Shown here piece by piece: positions 1-8,923 of a DNA stretch of 64,000 bases. The notes below the pieces were generated by a model. That model searched no databases. It saw nothing but the letters and a program-made list of their open reading frames with translations, and was not told the DNA's origin. The translations under genes and the position numbers were made by a program. The stretch is from Pseudoalteromonas shioyasakiensis. GTDB lineage: Bacteria; Pseudomonadota; Gammaproteobacteria; Enterobacterales; Alteromonadaceae. The stretch's first letter is position 1; every line of letters begins with the position of its first letter. The stretch covers positions 1 to 64,000 of the forward strand of contig NZ_JANIGL010000007.1 of NCBI RefSeq assembly GCF_024518675.1, written 5' to 3'.

Positions 1-118
1 ACTCACCCGTCCGCCGCTCGTCAGCAAAGTAGCAAGCTACTCTCTGTTACCGCTCGACTTGCATGTGTTAGGCCTGCCGCCAGCGTTCAATCTGAGCCAT
101 GATCAAACTCTTCAATTA
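1..118 (-). rRNA. 16S ribosomal RNA, 5' end (partial)
   Basis: Read on the minus strand, this stretch begins with the conserved 16S 5' region (AATTGAAGAGTTTGATCATG at about 98-117) and continues into the V1 loop, ending with GACGAGCGGCGGACGGGTGA. Only about 118 nt of the gene lie inside the window; the rest runs off the left edge. The mature 5' end is placed at about 117-119 by similarity to E. coli and may be off by a few bases. An rRNA leader with boxA and two promoters lies upstream at higher coordinates. Confidence 0.97.
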
Positions 119-348
119 AAAGTTTTTATGTTCCGAAGAACAGCTCAATGAATTCTGAATTTATTTAATATCTTTCGATATTGAATTGACTGTGCTGAAT
201 AATTACTAAAAGTAACTATTCTGTTGGTCACTCAGTTTCAATTGAGACTCTAAATTTTTCTGCCTCGTTACTTGCTCAATAAAGAACGAAGTAGCTTGGC
301 TGTTAGAACTCAATCTGTACGAGTGCCCACACAGATGATTGCTTTATA

Positions 349-361
349 TTGTTAAAGAACG
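349..361 (-). promoter_or_regulatory. boxA-like antitermination element of the rRNA leader
   Basis: The minus-strand sequence ACGTTCTTTAACA closely matches the boxA consensus TGCTCTTTAACA of rrn leaders, where the NusB/S10 antitermination complex assembles on the nascent RNA. It lies between the downstream promoter and the 16S gene, as expected. The flanking 119-348 leader contains no gene; it should hold the 5' part of the RNase III processing stem for 16S, but the partner strand lies outside the window. Confidence 0.75.
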
Positions 362-387
362 TTGCGACGTTGTCGCTAGGGATGCGT

Positions 388-415
388 ATAATACATCCTT
401 AATTTTTCGAGTCAA
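388..415 (-). promoter_or_regulatory. rRNA operon promoter, downstream (P2-like)
   Basis: On the minus strand a TTGACT -35 (410-415) is separated by 16 bp from a TATTAT -10 (388-393), followed by ACGCATCCCTA. This is a strong sigma70 promoter pointing at the 16S gene about 270 bp away. The 16-bp spacer is typical of rrn promoters. Confidence 0.75.
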
Positions 416-536
416 TACTTAATTTTAAATTTCTTTCGATAGTTTAAAACTGAAGTTTTATTTAACTCTCTGAGTAGCTGATACCTCGCTATGCGTTGCC
501 CGCTGCGCGTTGCGTCTGCCGTCTCAGTGGGGTCGC

Positions 537-564
537 ATTATAGGGAGATCCGAAAACAGATCAA
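537..564 (-). promoter_or_regulatory. rRNA operon promoter, upstream (P1-like)
   Basis: On the minus strand TTGATC (559-564), a 16-bp spacer and a perfect TATAAT (537-542) are followed by a G+C-rich discriminator GCGACC, the hallmark of stringently controlled rrn P1 promoters. An A/T tract (565-600) upstream of the -35 could act as an UP element. It lies about 149 bp upstream of the second promoter, giving the usual tandem rrn arrangement. The 119-634 interval holds only these leader and promoter elements; I see no gene in it. Confidence 0.8.
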
Positions 565-635
565 CCCTTTTTTTCGATCTTTTTGAAAAAAAGAGCTGTT
601 TGGACACTTTTACAACAAAGTGCTGCGTTTTAACA

Positions 636-663
636 CAAAAAAAGGCTCAAATGAGCCTTTTTT
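636..663 (-). terminator. Rho-independent terminator of gppA
   Basis: A perfect inverted repeat (641-649 and 652-660, AAAGGCTCA / TGAGCCTTT) is followed on the minus strand by a run of T at 635-641, immediately after the gppA stop codon. It should separate gppA transcription from the rRNA promoter region. Confidence 0.85.
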
Positions 664-2155
664 ACTTAACTATAAATTTCCAACCAGCTTTAGCTTGCTG
701 TTTAGACTCTAGTTGAAGCTCACTGGCCATTAAAGGGTGTGCATTTAACCAATCACTTTCAAATGATAGTGTTAACGCCTCATTATTAGCAGTTAAGTTC
801 AATTTAGGTAACACATCATCTTGGCGACGCATAGATAAGATCACTGCGATCCTAATTAGCCTTGTTAAATATTGTGTTAGTTGTTGATGGCAGCCTAAGT
901 GTTTAAATCCATCTTTTTGCAGATCAGCGCGGTGGGCATTGGCAATGGCCACAATTATTTTATGTTCTGATTGCGAGAAGCCTGGCATATCTGTGTTTTC
1001 TAAAATATACGCAGTGTGATTCTGATACTGCTTATACTCTATTAGTAAACCTATCTCATGCAATTGTGCACTTGCATTTAATAATGCAAAGCCATTTTGC
1101 TCTATAACAGACCATTGTTGACTTACTTGCTGTGCTAAATAGTGACTTAGCTCAGCAACACGATTCGCTTGTTTTTTGTCAACATGATAACGACTCATAA
1201 ATGCATCTATTGTGCGCTTACGAATATCGTGGTTATGAAACTCTGGGATCATACTATATAAAACACCTTCGCGAAGTGCTCCACCAGCTAAACCCATTTT
1301 TTCAATTTCAAGTGATTCAAATAACGCAATTAAGATTGCAAGTCCTGAAACAAACACTAAGCGCCTTTCTTCACTCAAGCCTGGTAAATCAAGCTCAGCA
1401 ATTGAATTAAATGCTGTCGACTGCTTTTGAATTTCAAGCAACTTGTTAAGGCTTAGTGAATCATCTAACGATTGTGCGACCATTATTTCTTGAATAGCTT
1501 GCACAGTACCGGACGCCCCAGAGGCAATTTCCCAACCCGCAGTTTTATAGCTTGGTGCTATTTCATCAATAACAGTTCTTGCAGCCTTGATTGCAGCACT
1601 AAAGTTAGCGTCGCTTAGCTTACCATCTTTAAAGTAACGCTCAAGATAAGTCACGCAGCCCATATTAAGGCTTTTGTAATGAAGGGCATCAAAGCCTTTA
1701 CCTATTACGACTTCTGTACTTGCACCACCAATATCTATAACGAGTTGACGCCCACTGCAAGAAGATGTGTGCGCCACACCTTTATAAATAGTCCGTGCTT
1801 CTAATTCACCACTAATTACATTAATCTTGTGAGCGAGGATTTGTTCTGCTTTTTGTTTAAATACATCAGCATTCGTAGCCAATCTTAATGTAGCAGTTGC
1901 CACTATAGTTATATTAGCTTTTGGAATATCCTGTAAGCGTTCAGCAAAAAGTGCTAAGCACTCCCAACCTCGTTGCATAGCTTCAGAACTTAATACGTTA
2001 TTCTCGTCAAGCCCTGCTGCTAATCTTACTTTGCGTTTAACGCGGCCTATAGTTTGTAAGCCGCCAGCAATTGATTTGGCTATTAGCATATGAAAGCTAT
2101 TTGAGCCTAAATCAATTACTGCATAAACATTTTTTTGCGGTTTAAGTTGCCCCAC
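662..2155 (-). CDS. gppA: Guanosine-5'-triphosphate,3'-diphosphate pyrophosphatase / exopolyphosphatase GppA
   Basis: A 497-residue member of the Ppx/GppA family, which removes the terminal phosphate from pppGpp and from polyphosphate in the cytoplasm. The N-terminus carries the ASKHA phosphate-binding motif IDLGSNSFHML (about residues 15-25), and a second loop, VIDIGGASTEVV, lies near residue 140. A C-terminal HD-like helical domain follows. Length and sequence resemble E. coli GppA (494 aa) more than Ppx, and the gppA-rhlB/trxA-rho order is that of E. coli. The start is GTG with AGAGG about 9 nt upstream. It lies 47 bp after rhlB and is probably co-transcribed with it. Confidence 0.93.
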   Translation of the reverse strand: MGQLKPQKNVYAVIDLGSNSFHMLIAKSIAGGLQTIGRVKRKVRLAAGLDENNVLSSEAMQRGWECLALFAERLQDIPKANITIVATATLRLATNADVFKQKAEQILAHKINVISGELEARTIYKGVAHTSSCSGRQLVIDIGGASTEVVIGKGFDALHYKSLNMGCVTYLERYFKDGKLSDANFSAAIKAARTVIDEIAPSYKTAGWEIASGASGTVQAIQEIMVAQSLDDSLSLNKLLEIQKQSTAFNSIAELDLPGLSEERRLVFVSGLAILIALFESLEIEKMGLAGGALREGVLYSMIPEFHNHDIRKRTIDAFMSRYHVDKKQANRVAELSHYLAQQVSQQWSVIEQNGFALLNASAQLHEIGLLIEYKQYQNHTAYILENTDMPGFSQSEHKIIVAIANAHRADLQKDGFKHLGCHQQLTQYLTRLIRIAVILSMRRQDDVLPKLNLTANNEALTLSFESDWLNAHPLMASELQLESKQQAKAGWKFIVK

Positions 2156-2202
2156 CGTTCAAAAACCTCTAGTTACTACTACGACTATACAGGGATCGCA
2201 AA

Positions 2203-3480
2203 TTACGACCGTCCTTTTTGGTAACTATTGTTTGGTCTACGTCCGTTGTTATTACTACGATTACGAGGGCCTGTCGAATAGTTGCGCTTTCTATGAATAG
2301 TAGGCTTTGTTACATCATCAAGCAATGCACTTTTATCATAATGCGACAAAGGAATGCTATGTTCGATGTATTCTTCTATTTCATGGAGATTATAAGCGTA
2401 TTGCTCACATGCAAAACTAATTGCATGACCAGAAGCACCTGCACGGCCAGTACGACCTATACGGTGAACGTAATCTTCGCAGTCATCTGGTAAATCAAAG
2501 TTAAACACATGGCTTACTTCTGGAATATGTAAACCTCGAGCAGCTACATCAGTTGCAACTAAGAAGTCTAAATCACCCTTTGTAAATTGCGCTAAGATAG
2601 ATTGTCGCTTTTTCTGGTTTACATCACCGGTTAGCATACCTACACGATGACCATCTGCTTTTAACCATGCATAAACGGTTTCACAACTGTGTTTTGTATT
2701 AGCAAAAACAATCGCTTTATCTGGCCATTCTTCTTCGATCAAGGTAAGTAATAGCTTTATTTTATCGTCTTGTGATGGATGAAATAATTCTTCCTTAATA
2801 CGTTTACCTGTTTTTACATCAGGCTCTATCTGAACGTGTTCAGGATTTGTCATATGCTCAAATGCTAATTCTTGAACGCGGTATGATAGCGTTGCAGAGA
2901 AAAGTAAATTGAGTCGCTCAGAAGTATCTGGCATACGACGGAACATATATCGAATGTCTTTTATGAAACCTAAATCAAACATGCGATCAGCTTCATCAAG
3001 CACTACAACTTCAATTTCATTAAGGGTATAACAGCCTTGTTTATACAAATCTATCAAGCGGCCTGTAGTACCAATTAAAATATCTACGCCTTTTTCTAAC
3101 TGCGCACGTTGTTTTTCGTAATCTTCGCCACCATATACTAAACCTAAGTTAAGATTACAGTGTGGCGCTAAAATTTTTGCATCTTTGTGTATCTGAATCG
3201 CAAGCTCCCGTGTAGGGGCCATGATCAGGGCTCTTGGATGTTTACTAGGTGCTTTGCTAGATTGTAATAACCGATGGCATGTGGCGGTTAAAAACGCCAA
3301 CGTTTTGCCCGTACCTGTTTGTGCTTGACCCGCAATGTCGCGGCCATCACAAATAAAAGGTAGGCATTTAGCTTGAATGGGAGTGCAATATTCAAACCCA
3401 TTTTCGGTTAAACCGGTAACCACTTCCGGTGCGATAGCAAAGTCTGAAAACTTTTTATCGGTCAAATGTGTCTTAGTCAT
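2203..3480 (-). CDS. rhlB: DEAD-box ATP-dependent RNA helicase RhlB
   Basis: A 425-residue DEAD-box helicase. In E. coli RhlB is the degradosome helicase that unwinds structured mRNA for RNase E and PNPase. Visible motifs in order are the Q motif CTPIQA, Walker A AQTGTGKT (about residue 55), PTREL, TPGR-like TTGRL, DEAD (about residue 165), SAT, and [10 protein letters not shown] in the second RecA domain. A basic tail rich in R, N and G ends the protein. The N-terminal [14 protein letters not shown] is nearly that of E. coli RhlB. It is divergent from trxA with a shared 90-bp promoter region. Confidence 0.95.
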   Translation of the reverse strand: MTKTHLTDKKFSDFAIAPEVVTGLTENGFEYCTPIQAKCLPFICDGRDIAGQAQTGTGKTLAFLTATCHRLLQSSKAPSKHPRALIMAPTRELAIQIHKDAKILAPHCNLNLGLVYGGEDYEKQRAQLEKGVDILIGTTGRLIDLYKQGCYTLNEIEVVVLDEADRMFDLGFIKDIRYMFRRMPDTSERLNLLFSATLSYRVQELAFEHMTNPEHVQIEPDVKTGKRIKEELFHPSQDDKIKLLLTLIEEEWPDKAIVFANTKHSCETVYAWLKADGHRVGMLTGDVNQKKRQSILAQFTKGDLDFLVATDVAARGLHIPEVSHVFNFDLPDDCEDYVHRIGRTGRAGASGHAISFACEQYAYNLHEIEEYIEHSIPLSHYDKSALLDDVTKPTIHRKRNYSTGPRNRSNNNGRRPNNSYQKGRS

Positions 3481-3570
3481 AGCGTTTAAGCATAACGTTT
3501 AAACTTGCAATAAGAAACAAGAGTGTTTAAATACGCATTAAATAATTCGCCTAACTTATCGGAGAGCGCA

Positions 3571-3897
3571 ATGAGCGAGAAAATTATTCAATTAACTGAC
3601 GATGGCTTTGAAGCTGACGTATTACAATCAGACAAACCTGTATTAGTTGATTTTTGGGCAGAATGGTGCGGACCTTGTAAAATGATCGCCCCTATTTTGA
3701 ATGAAGTAGCTGACGAGTTTGATGGCCGTGTTGTTATCGGTAAATTAAACATCGACCAAAATGCAGGAACACCTCCTAAGTTTGGTATTCGTGGCATTCC
3801 AACACTACTTCTGTTTAAAGATGGCCAAGTAGCAGCAACTAAAGTTGGTGCTCTTTCTAAAACTCAATTAGTTGAATTTTTAGAAAACAATATCTAA
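3571..3897 (+). CDS. trxA: Thioredoxin 1
   Basis: A 108-residue thioredoxin that reduces protein disulfides in the cytoplasm at the expense of thioredoxin reductase. The active site is WCGPC (C33, C36), with the cis-proline loop GIRGIPTLL downstream; length and sequence match E. coli TrxA. An upstream in-frame codon would add 16 residues, but ATG at 3571 has GGAG about 6 nt before it and gives the family's N-terminus MSEKII. A terminator follows, and rho is next on the same strand. Confidence 0.97.
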   Translation: MSEKIIQLTDDGFEADVLQSDKPVLVDFWAEWCGPCKMIAPILNEVADEFDGRVVIGKLNIDQNAGTPPKFGIRGIPTLLLFKDGQVAATKVGALSKTQLVEFLENNI

Positions 3898-3904
3898 TAC
3901 ATAT

Positions 3905-3931
3905 AAAAAAAGGGCAATTTGCCCTTTTTTT
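3905..3931 (+). terminator. Rho-independent terminator after trxA
   Basis: The hairpin AGGGCAATTTGCCCT, flanked by A and T runs, lies 8 bp after the trxA stop. It separates trxA from the rho transcript. The 145-bp rho leader (3932-4076) after it has no other obvious element; in E. coli this leader mediates Rho autoregulation, which cannot be judged here. Confidence 0.88.
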
Positions 3932-4076
3932 GCGTTTATTTTGTATAAAGACTGGACGCTGGGCCGGTGACCTGCTAGTTTATAAAGCCAACTAATCCTT
4001 AGTTTACCAACAAACCTCTCTCACTAATCAATTTCGATTATATGAGTATGATAACTGTAATAAAGAACCCACCAAT

Positions 4077-5336
4077 ATGCATTTACGCGAATTAAAAGAC
4101 AAGTCTATTAAAGAACTTGTAGCCTTAGCTGAGTCCATGGGGCTCGAAAACGTAGCCCGCTTAAGAAAGCAAGATATCATTTTTGCTATCCTTAAGGCCC
4201 ACGCCAAAAGTGGTGAGAATATTTTTGGCGGTGGTGTATTAGAAATCTTACAGGATGGTTTTGGTTTCTTAAGATCGTCAGAAGCCTCTTACTTAGCCGG
4301 TCCTGATGACATTTATGTATCACCTAGTCAAATTCGTCGTTTTAGCATGCGTACTGGTGACTCAATTATGGGTCTTATTCGTCCGCCGAAAGACGGTGAA
4401 CGTTACTTCGCGCTACTTAAAGTAAACGAAGTAAACTTTGATAGACCTGAAAACTCTCGCACCAAAATTCTTTTTGAAAACCTTACTCCATTACATGCTA
4501 ATGAACGCTTACGTATGGAACGTGGTAACGGCAGTACCGAAGACATTACTGCGCGAGTTCTTGATTTAGCATCACCTATTGGCCGTGGCCAACGTGGTTT
4601 ATTAGTAGCACCGCCAAAAGCGGGTAAAACCATGCTACTGCAAAACATTGCACAATCAATCACTCATAACCATCCAGATGCAACATTAATGGTATTACTT
4701 ATTGATGAGCGCCCGGAAGAAGTAACTGAGATGCAACGCCTAGTTAAAGGTGAAGTTATTGCGTCAACATTTGATGAACCAGCTAGCCGTCACGTTCAAG
4801 TAGCTGAAATGGTCATTGAAAAAGCAAAACGCTTAGTTGAGCACAAGAAAGATGTCATCATCTTACTTGATTCAATCACTCGTTTAGCACGTGCTTATAA
4901 CACCGTAATCCCTTCATCAGGTAAAGTGCTAACTGGTGGTGTTGATGCTAACGCATTGCACAAGCCAAAGCGTTTTTTCGGTGCTGCACGTAATGTTGAA
5001 GAAGGTGGCAGTTTAACGATTATCGCAACGGCACTTATCGATACTGGCTCTAAGATGGATGAAGTTATCTACGAAGAGTTTAAAGGTACAGGTAATATGG
5101 AATTACACCTAAACCGTAAGATTGCTGAAAAACGTGTATTCCCTGCCATTGACTTTAACCGCTCAGGTACTCGTCGCGAAGAATTACTTACAAAACCTGT
5201 TGAATTACAGAAAATGTGGATTTTACGTAAGATAGTTCATGAAATGTCTGAAATCGATGCAATGGAATTCTTAATTGATAAGCTATCAATGAGTAAAACC
5301 AACGATGAATTTTTTGACTCAATGAAACGTCAATAA
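4077..5336 (+). CDS. rho: Transcription termination factor Rho
   Basis: A 419-residue hexameric RNA-dependent ATPase that terminates transcription at rut sites; the length is identical to E. coli Rho. The N-terminal helical domain ([15 protein letters not shown]) is followed by a cold-shock-like RNA-binding domain (about 50-125, with GFGFL). The RecA-like ATPase follows, with P loop APPKAGKT (K184), Walker [11 protein letters not shown], the Q loop near [10 protein letters not shown] and the R-loop GSLT. It ends in a strong terminator that overlaps the end of the convergent kinase gene. Confidence 0.98.
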   Translation: MHLRELKDKSIKELVALAESMGLENVARLRKQDIIFAILKAHAKSGENIFGGGVLEILQDGFGFLRSSEASYLAGPDDIYVSPSQIRRFSMRTGDSIMGLIRPPKDGERYFALLKVNEVNFDRPENSRTKILFENLTPLHANERLRMERGNGSTEDITARVLDLASPIGRGQRGLLVAPPKAGKTMLLQNIAQSITHNHPDATLMVLLIDERPEEVTEMQRLVKGEVIASTFDEPASRHVQVAEMVIEKAKRLVEHKKDVIILLDSITRLARAYNTVIPSSGKVLTGGVDANALHKPKRFFGAARNVEEGGSLTIIATALIDTGSKMDEVIYEEFKGTGNMELHLNRKIAEKRVFPAIDFNRSGTRREELLTKPVELQKMWILRKIVHEMSEIDAMEFLIDKLSMSKTNDEFFDSMKRQ

Positions 5337-5349
5337 ATTAAAAGTTCGT

Positions 5350-8196
5350 TTAAAAGCCCGTTTTTACGGGCTTTTTTATTTCATAATTTCGTAATACAGC
5401 TATCAGCTCGATGACTAATTTTTCTATCTCTGCAAAAGTAACTTCACTGCTTTTTTGTAGCAACGCTTTATCCAATACTAAAGCCTGTTGCGCGACTTTT
5501 TCCACAGCAAACACTTTCGCTGCCCCTAAAATTCGATGACTATCTTGTTGCAACTCTTTAAGGTTTTGCTGTTCTAGATGTGCTGACAACGTTTTCGCCT
5601 CTTGCTCAAAGCTGGCAATAAAGCTATTTCGTAAATCAGCCATATCAATATTCTCAGTAGTATCTGTTGAGCTGTTCACTGTGTCTAAGTGCGTAGCAAT
5701 AGTTTGATAAAAAACTGACTTATCAACCGGTTTAGCGAGGTAACCGGTAAAACCAAGTGCAATATAATTATCAATCTCATGGCTCATAGCATTAGCTGTC
5801 AACGCATAGATAGGATTATTAAAACCACATTGCTGTAATAAAGCTAAAGCGCTTAGGCCATCCATAATCGGCATTTGGATGTCCAATAACACAATATCAG
5901 GAAATTCGCTCAAACACTTCTCTACGGCTTCTTCACCATTAGGAACGGCAATTACATCCAAACCAAGAGATGTTAAATAGCGTGTGATTAAACGGCGGTT
6001 ATCAGGATGATCTTCTGCCAGTAGAACTTTCCCTTTAAGCCTTGTAAATTCACTTTTATGTTGTTTATTTAGTTCTATTTCTTCAATTGCGTATTGCTTA
6101 CAGGGTAAGTTAAAAGTGAACTCACTGCCCTTACCTTGTTCACTTAAAACACTAATATAACCGCCCATCATCATTGCTAGTTGTTGAGAAAGCGAAAGGC
6201 CGAGACCTGAGCCACCAAAGCGTCGGCTGATCGTGTTATCACCTTGTTGAAAGCACTCAAAGACCATTTTTAACTGCTCTGCAGTCATGCCAATGCCCGT
6301 ATCAGTAATAGTAAATTGCACACCCGTATCAGTGTTGATAACGCTAAGTGTCACCCTACCTTGTTGAGTAAACTTTATTGCATTGGTAAGCAGGTTAATC
6401 AGTATTTGCTTTACGCGCATTAAGTCTAGTTTTACCCAATAACTATCTTCTAGTTGATTATCAAATACTAAAAATAAACCTTTGTGTGATGCTTGGGCAT
6501 GGCTCATTGTGTATACATCATTAAGCAGTTGAATCAAATCAAATTTTGTTAAATTTAACTCAAGTCGATTAGCTTCAATTTTACTCAGATCAAGTACATC
6601 GTTAATTAAATCTTTTAAATGATCACTGTGCTTTTTGATGACAAATAGTTCGTCTTGTAATTGCTGCGGTTCGTACAAACCGTTAATGAGATCATCAGTT
6701 TGCCCCAGAATTGCAGTCAATGGGGTACGTATTTCATGGCTTATATTAGCAAGAAACTGGCTTTTAACTTCGTTAGCAGCTCGTAACTCTTGAGCGACGA
6801 GCTGTAGCTCTTGAGTACGTTGTTCAACTTGCTCTGCTAATTGTACTTTTGCTTTTTTTTCTACTGCACGACGATAAATCGCAATACCACAAATTAATAT
6901 CAGCACAACAACTATTGCGAGCAAAATAGTCAATTGAGAGCGCTTAGCAATTTGTAGTGTTTGCAAATTACGTTCTTGTTTGAGCTTTTGAATCTCTTGA
7001 TTCAATCTATTTGCTTCGAACTGTGATTGAAATACATTTAATGCTTTTACAACTTCTTCGCTGGTCATGCTACGTTGATGTTCTAGAAACTGCTGATGAA
7101 GCGCAACGGCTTTATCATACTCACCAATACTTGCTTGTAAGAGAGCTGCAATACCTAAACCGTCTTTAGTTAATATGCCATTATTATATTTTTTAGCTAA
7201 CTCAACTGATTCTCCTAAACTTTTACTCGCTTCGTCAATATCACCTTTGACTAACTGTATTTTAGCCAGGACATGTAACGCCGTATTTAAAAGTGATTTA
7301 TTGTCTGCTTTTATTGCAAACTCCTTGGCAGAGATTGCATGTGTATAAGCGACATCTAGCTTATTTAGTTTTAAATTTAAATTGGCCAGATTTTTATGTC
7401 GTGTAGATAATTGGAAGGCGTCATTTATACTTTGATAATAACGTAATGCGAGCTGGTAATAATGAAGCGCTAGTTGGTCACGATCTGATTCAACATAAGC
7501 GACGCCCATATTGCCATAAGCTTGCGCAATACCATCTTTGTCATCGAGCTGTTGAAAAACATCCAATACTTGGCGGTAAATCTCAAGGGCAGAATCATAG
7601 CGCGACAATTTAATATACACACCCGCTATATTATGCAATATATCGGCTTTGTCTTGTGCGCTACCATCAGTTTCATAAATCGACTTTGCTTTTTGATAAT
7701 GCTCTAACGCAAGTTCCATATTGTACATATCAAAATAAGCAAGCCCTATATTACTCAATAAGTTGGCCTGCTTTAGGCGGTTTTTAAGTTGGGTTGCTAC
7801 GTTTAATGCTCGGCTATATTCAACTACAGCTTGCTGTAATAAACCTTGGTAGTAATATACCACCCCCTGCATTTTTATTGCTCTAAAATATTGCTCAGGC
7901 TGGCTGGCTAAACTGCAGCTTTGTTCTAAGAGTTTATAAAATGAAATCGCTTCTGAGTAATCATTTTCAGCAAAAGCACGCTCAGCCATCGCGGCATAAA
8001 TTGAAACTTTCTGCTTTGCTGTTAGGTTTTTTGCATTAAGAAGCTCGGTAGCGAGTGATTGTTTTTTCGACCAATTATCTGCTTGCTCAAATTGCTCTAA
8101 TAAAGATGTTTGAGATTGCGCAACATTAACCTTAGGAAACATGCTAAGTACAACAATAAAAGCAATAAAAAATAGGCGCTTAAACTGACCTAACAT
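5350..8196 (-). CDS. TPR-containing hybrid sensor histidine kinase with receiver and Hpt-like domain
   Basis: A 948-residue membrane sensor kinase. The N-terminus has a signal-type hydrophobic segment (about 1-27), followed by about seven TPR repeats (about 60-370) expected in the periplasm, a short coiled coil, and one transmembrane helix (about 420-440). The cytoplasmic part has HisKA with SHEIRTPL (H487), and HATPase_c with NAIKF, DTGIGM and GSGLGLSL. A receiver follows (LLDIQMPIMDG, D772), then a C-terminal Hpt-like helix bundle with HRILGAAK (H887). The HRILG sequence departs from the common HxLKG, so phosphotransfer there is inferred. No cognate response regulator is adjacent. It is convergent with rho. 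Confidence 0.9.
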   Translation of the reverse strand: MLGQFKRLFFIAFIVVLSMFPKVNVAQSQTSLLEQFEQADNWSKKQSLATELLNAKNLTAKQKVSIYAAMAERAFAENDYSEAISFYKLLEQSCSLASQPEQYFRAIKMQGVVYYYQGLLQQAVVEYSRALNVATQLKNRLKQANLLSNIGLAYFDMYNMELALEHYQKAKSIYETDGSAQDKADILHNIAGVYIKLSRYDSALEIYRQVLDVFQQLDDKDGIAQAYGNMGVAYVESDRDQLALHYYQLALRYYQSINDAFQLSTRHKNLANLNLKLNKLDVAYTHAISAKEFAIKADNKSLLNTALHVLAKIQLVKGDIDEASKSLGESVELAKKYNNGILTKDGLGIAALLQASIGEYDKAVALHQQFLEHQRSMTSEEVVKALNVFQSQFEANRLNQEIQKLKQERNLQTLQIAKRSQLTILLAIVVVLILICGIAIYRRAVEKKAKVQLAEQVEQRTQELQLVAQELRAANEVKSQFLANISHEIRTPLTAILGQTDDLINGLYEPQQLQDELFVIKKHSDHLKDLINDVLDLSKIEANRLELNLTKFDLIQLLNDVYTMSHAQASHKGLFLVFDNQLEDSYWVKLDLMRVKQILINLLTNAIKFTQQGRVTLSVINTDTGVQFTITDTGIGMTAEQLKMVFECFQQGDNTISRRFGGSGLGLSLSQQLAMMMGGYISVLSEQGKGSEFTFNLPCKQYAIEEIELNKQHKSEFTRLKGKVLLAEDHPDNRRLITRYLTSLGLDVIAVPNGEEAVEKCLSEFPDIVLLDIQMPIMDGLSALALLQQCGFNNPIYALTANAMSHEIDNYIALGFTGYLAKPVDKSVFYQTIATHLDTVNSSTDTTENIDMADLRNSFIASFEQEAKTLSAHLEQQNLKELQQDSHRILGAAKVFAVEKVAQQALVLDKALLQKSSEVTFAEIEKLVIELIAVLRNYEIKKPVKTGF
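5352..5377 (+). terminator. Rho-independent terminator of rho, overlapping the kinase 3' end
   Basis: AAAAGCCCGT / ACGGGCTTTT forms a strong hairpin followed by T6 on the plus strand, 15 bp after the rho stop. The hairpin is embedded in the last codons of the convergent kinase gene (encoding KPVKTGF-stop), and the complementary A/T run suggests partial bidirectionality. Confidence 0.88.
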
Positions 8197-8324
8197 AGCT
8201 GTGTCCTTGGTGTTTATTTAACCGTTAAAACAATGAGAGCAGCGCTAGAAAGTCGTAAAACATTCCATTGCTCACCTAAATATAATAATGTATTCAAGAT
8301 ACACTATTAACTGGAGTGCAAACA

Positions 8325-8912
8325 ATGCTAAACCCACTGATAGACGTGATTTTTGAGCTAATTTTAACGAAACGGGTTTGGAAGGTTCATACTTTAGCAC
8401 TGGAATTGACCAATCGAGGAATAATAACGACCTTAGACGATGATCCTCATCGCGATTTATTTAAACGTAATTTTTTAATTATGAATGCACTTTACCAGTT
8501 ACAACAACAACTAGCAGCTGATCAACATTTACAAATAGCGAGTTTACATATAGAACTATGTAATGCATCAACGACCAAACAGTTAATTCAGCCAGATCCA
8601 TTAAGGGATTATTATTTAGCATGGCAAAATTACGATACGTCAAAAGAACAAATTACCGCATTATTAAATGATTTTTGGCACGCTTTCGCGACATCAAAAA
8701 ACAGCACTATAGTGCTTAATCAACAAGCCCGTAGCAAACTATTAAAACAGTGGCAGTTAACAGAGAATGCAACATTAAAAGCGATACAGAAACGCTGGAG
8801 ACAATTTGCATTGCAGTATCACCCAGATAAATCAGCTGAGGATGGTGAAGTATTTAACCGTATTCGCCAAGAATATGAGCAGCTTAAAAACAGCTGCTCA
8901 GCTATGGAATAA
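8325..8912 (+). CDS. DnaJ-related protein with C-terminal J domain
   Basis: About 195 residues. The N-terminal two thirds resemble the DNAJ_related N-terminal domain of gammaproteobacterial proteins. The C-terminus is a short J domain with the diagnostic HPD (QYHPDKS, about residue 167), which stimulates Hsp70 ATPase. It is therefore likely a DnaK co-chaperone of unknown client. A GTG at 8316 is in frame, but it sits inside the likely Shine-Dalgarno TGGAG (8312-8316), so ATG at 8325, 8 nt further on, is chosen. It is convergent with dbpA, 11 bp away. Confidence 0.8.
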   Translation: MLNPLIDVIFELILTKRVWKVHTLALELTNRGIITTLDDDPHRDLFKRNFLIMNALYQLQQQLAADQHLQIASLHIELCNASTTKQLIQPDPLRDYYLAWQNYDTSKEQITALLNDFWHAFATSKNSTIVLNQQARSKLLKQWQLTENATLKAIQKRWRQFALQYHPDKSAEDGEVFNRIRQEYEQLKNSCSAME

Positions 8913-8923
8913 AGACGCCTAAT

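Noticed and set aside
510..716. 68-codon plus-strand open frame between the rRNA leader and gppA
   Set aside because: It runs across the rRNA promoter, the gppA terminator and the gppA 3' end, and has no RBS or family likeness.
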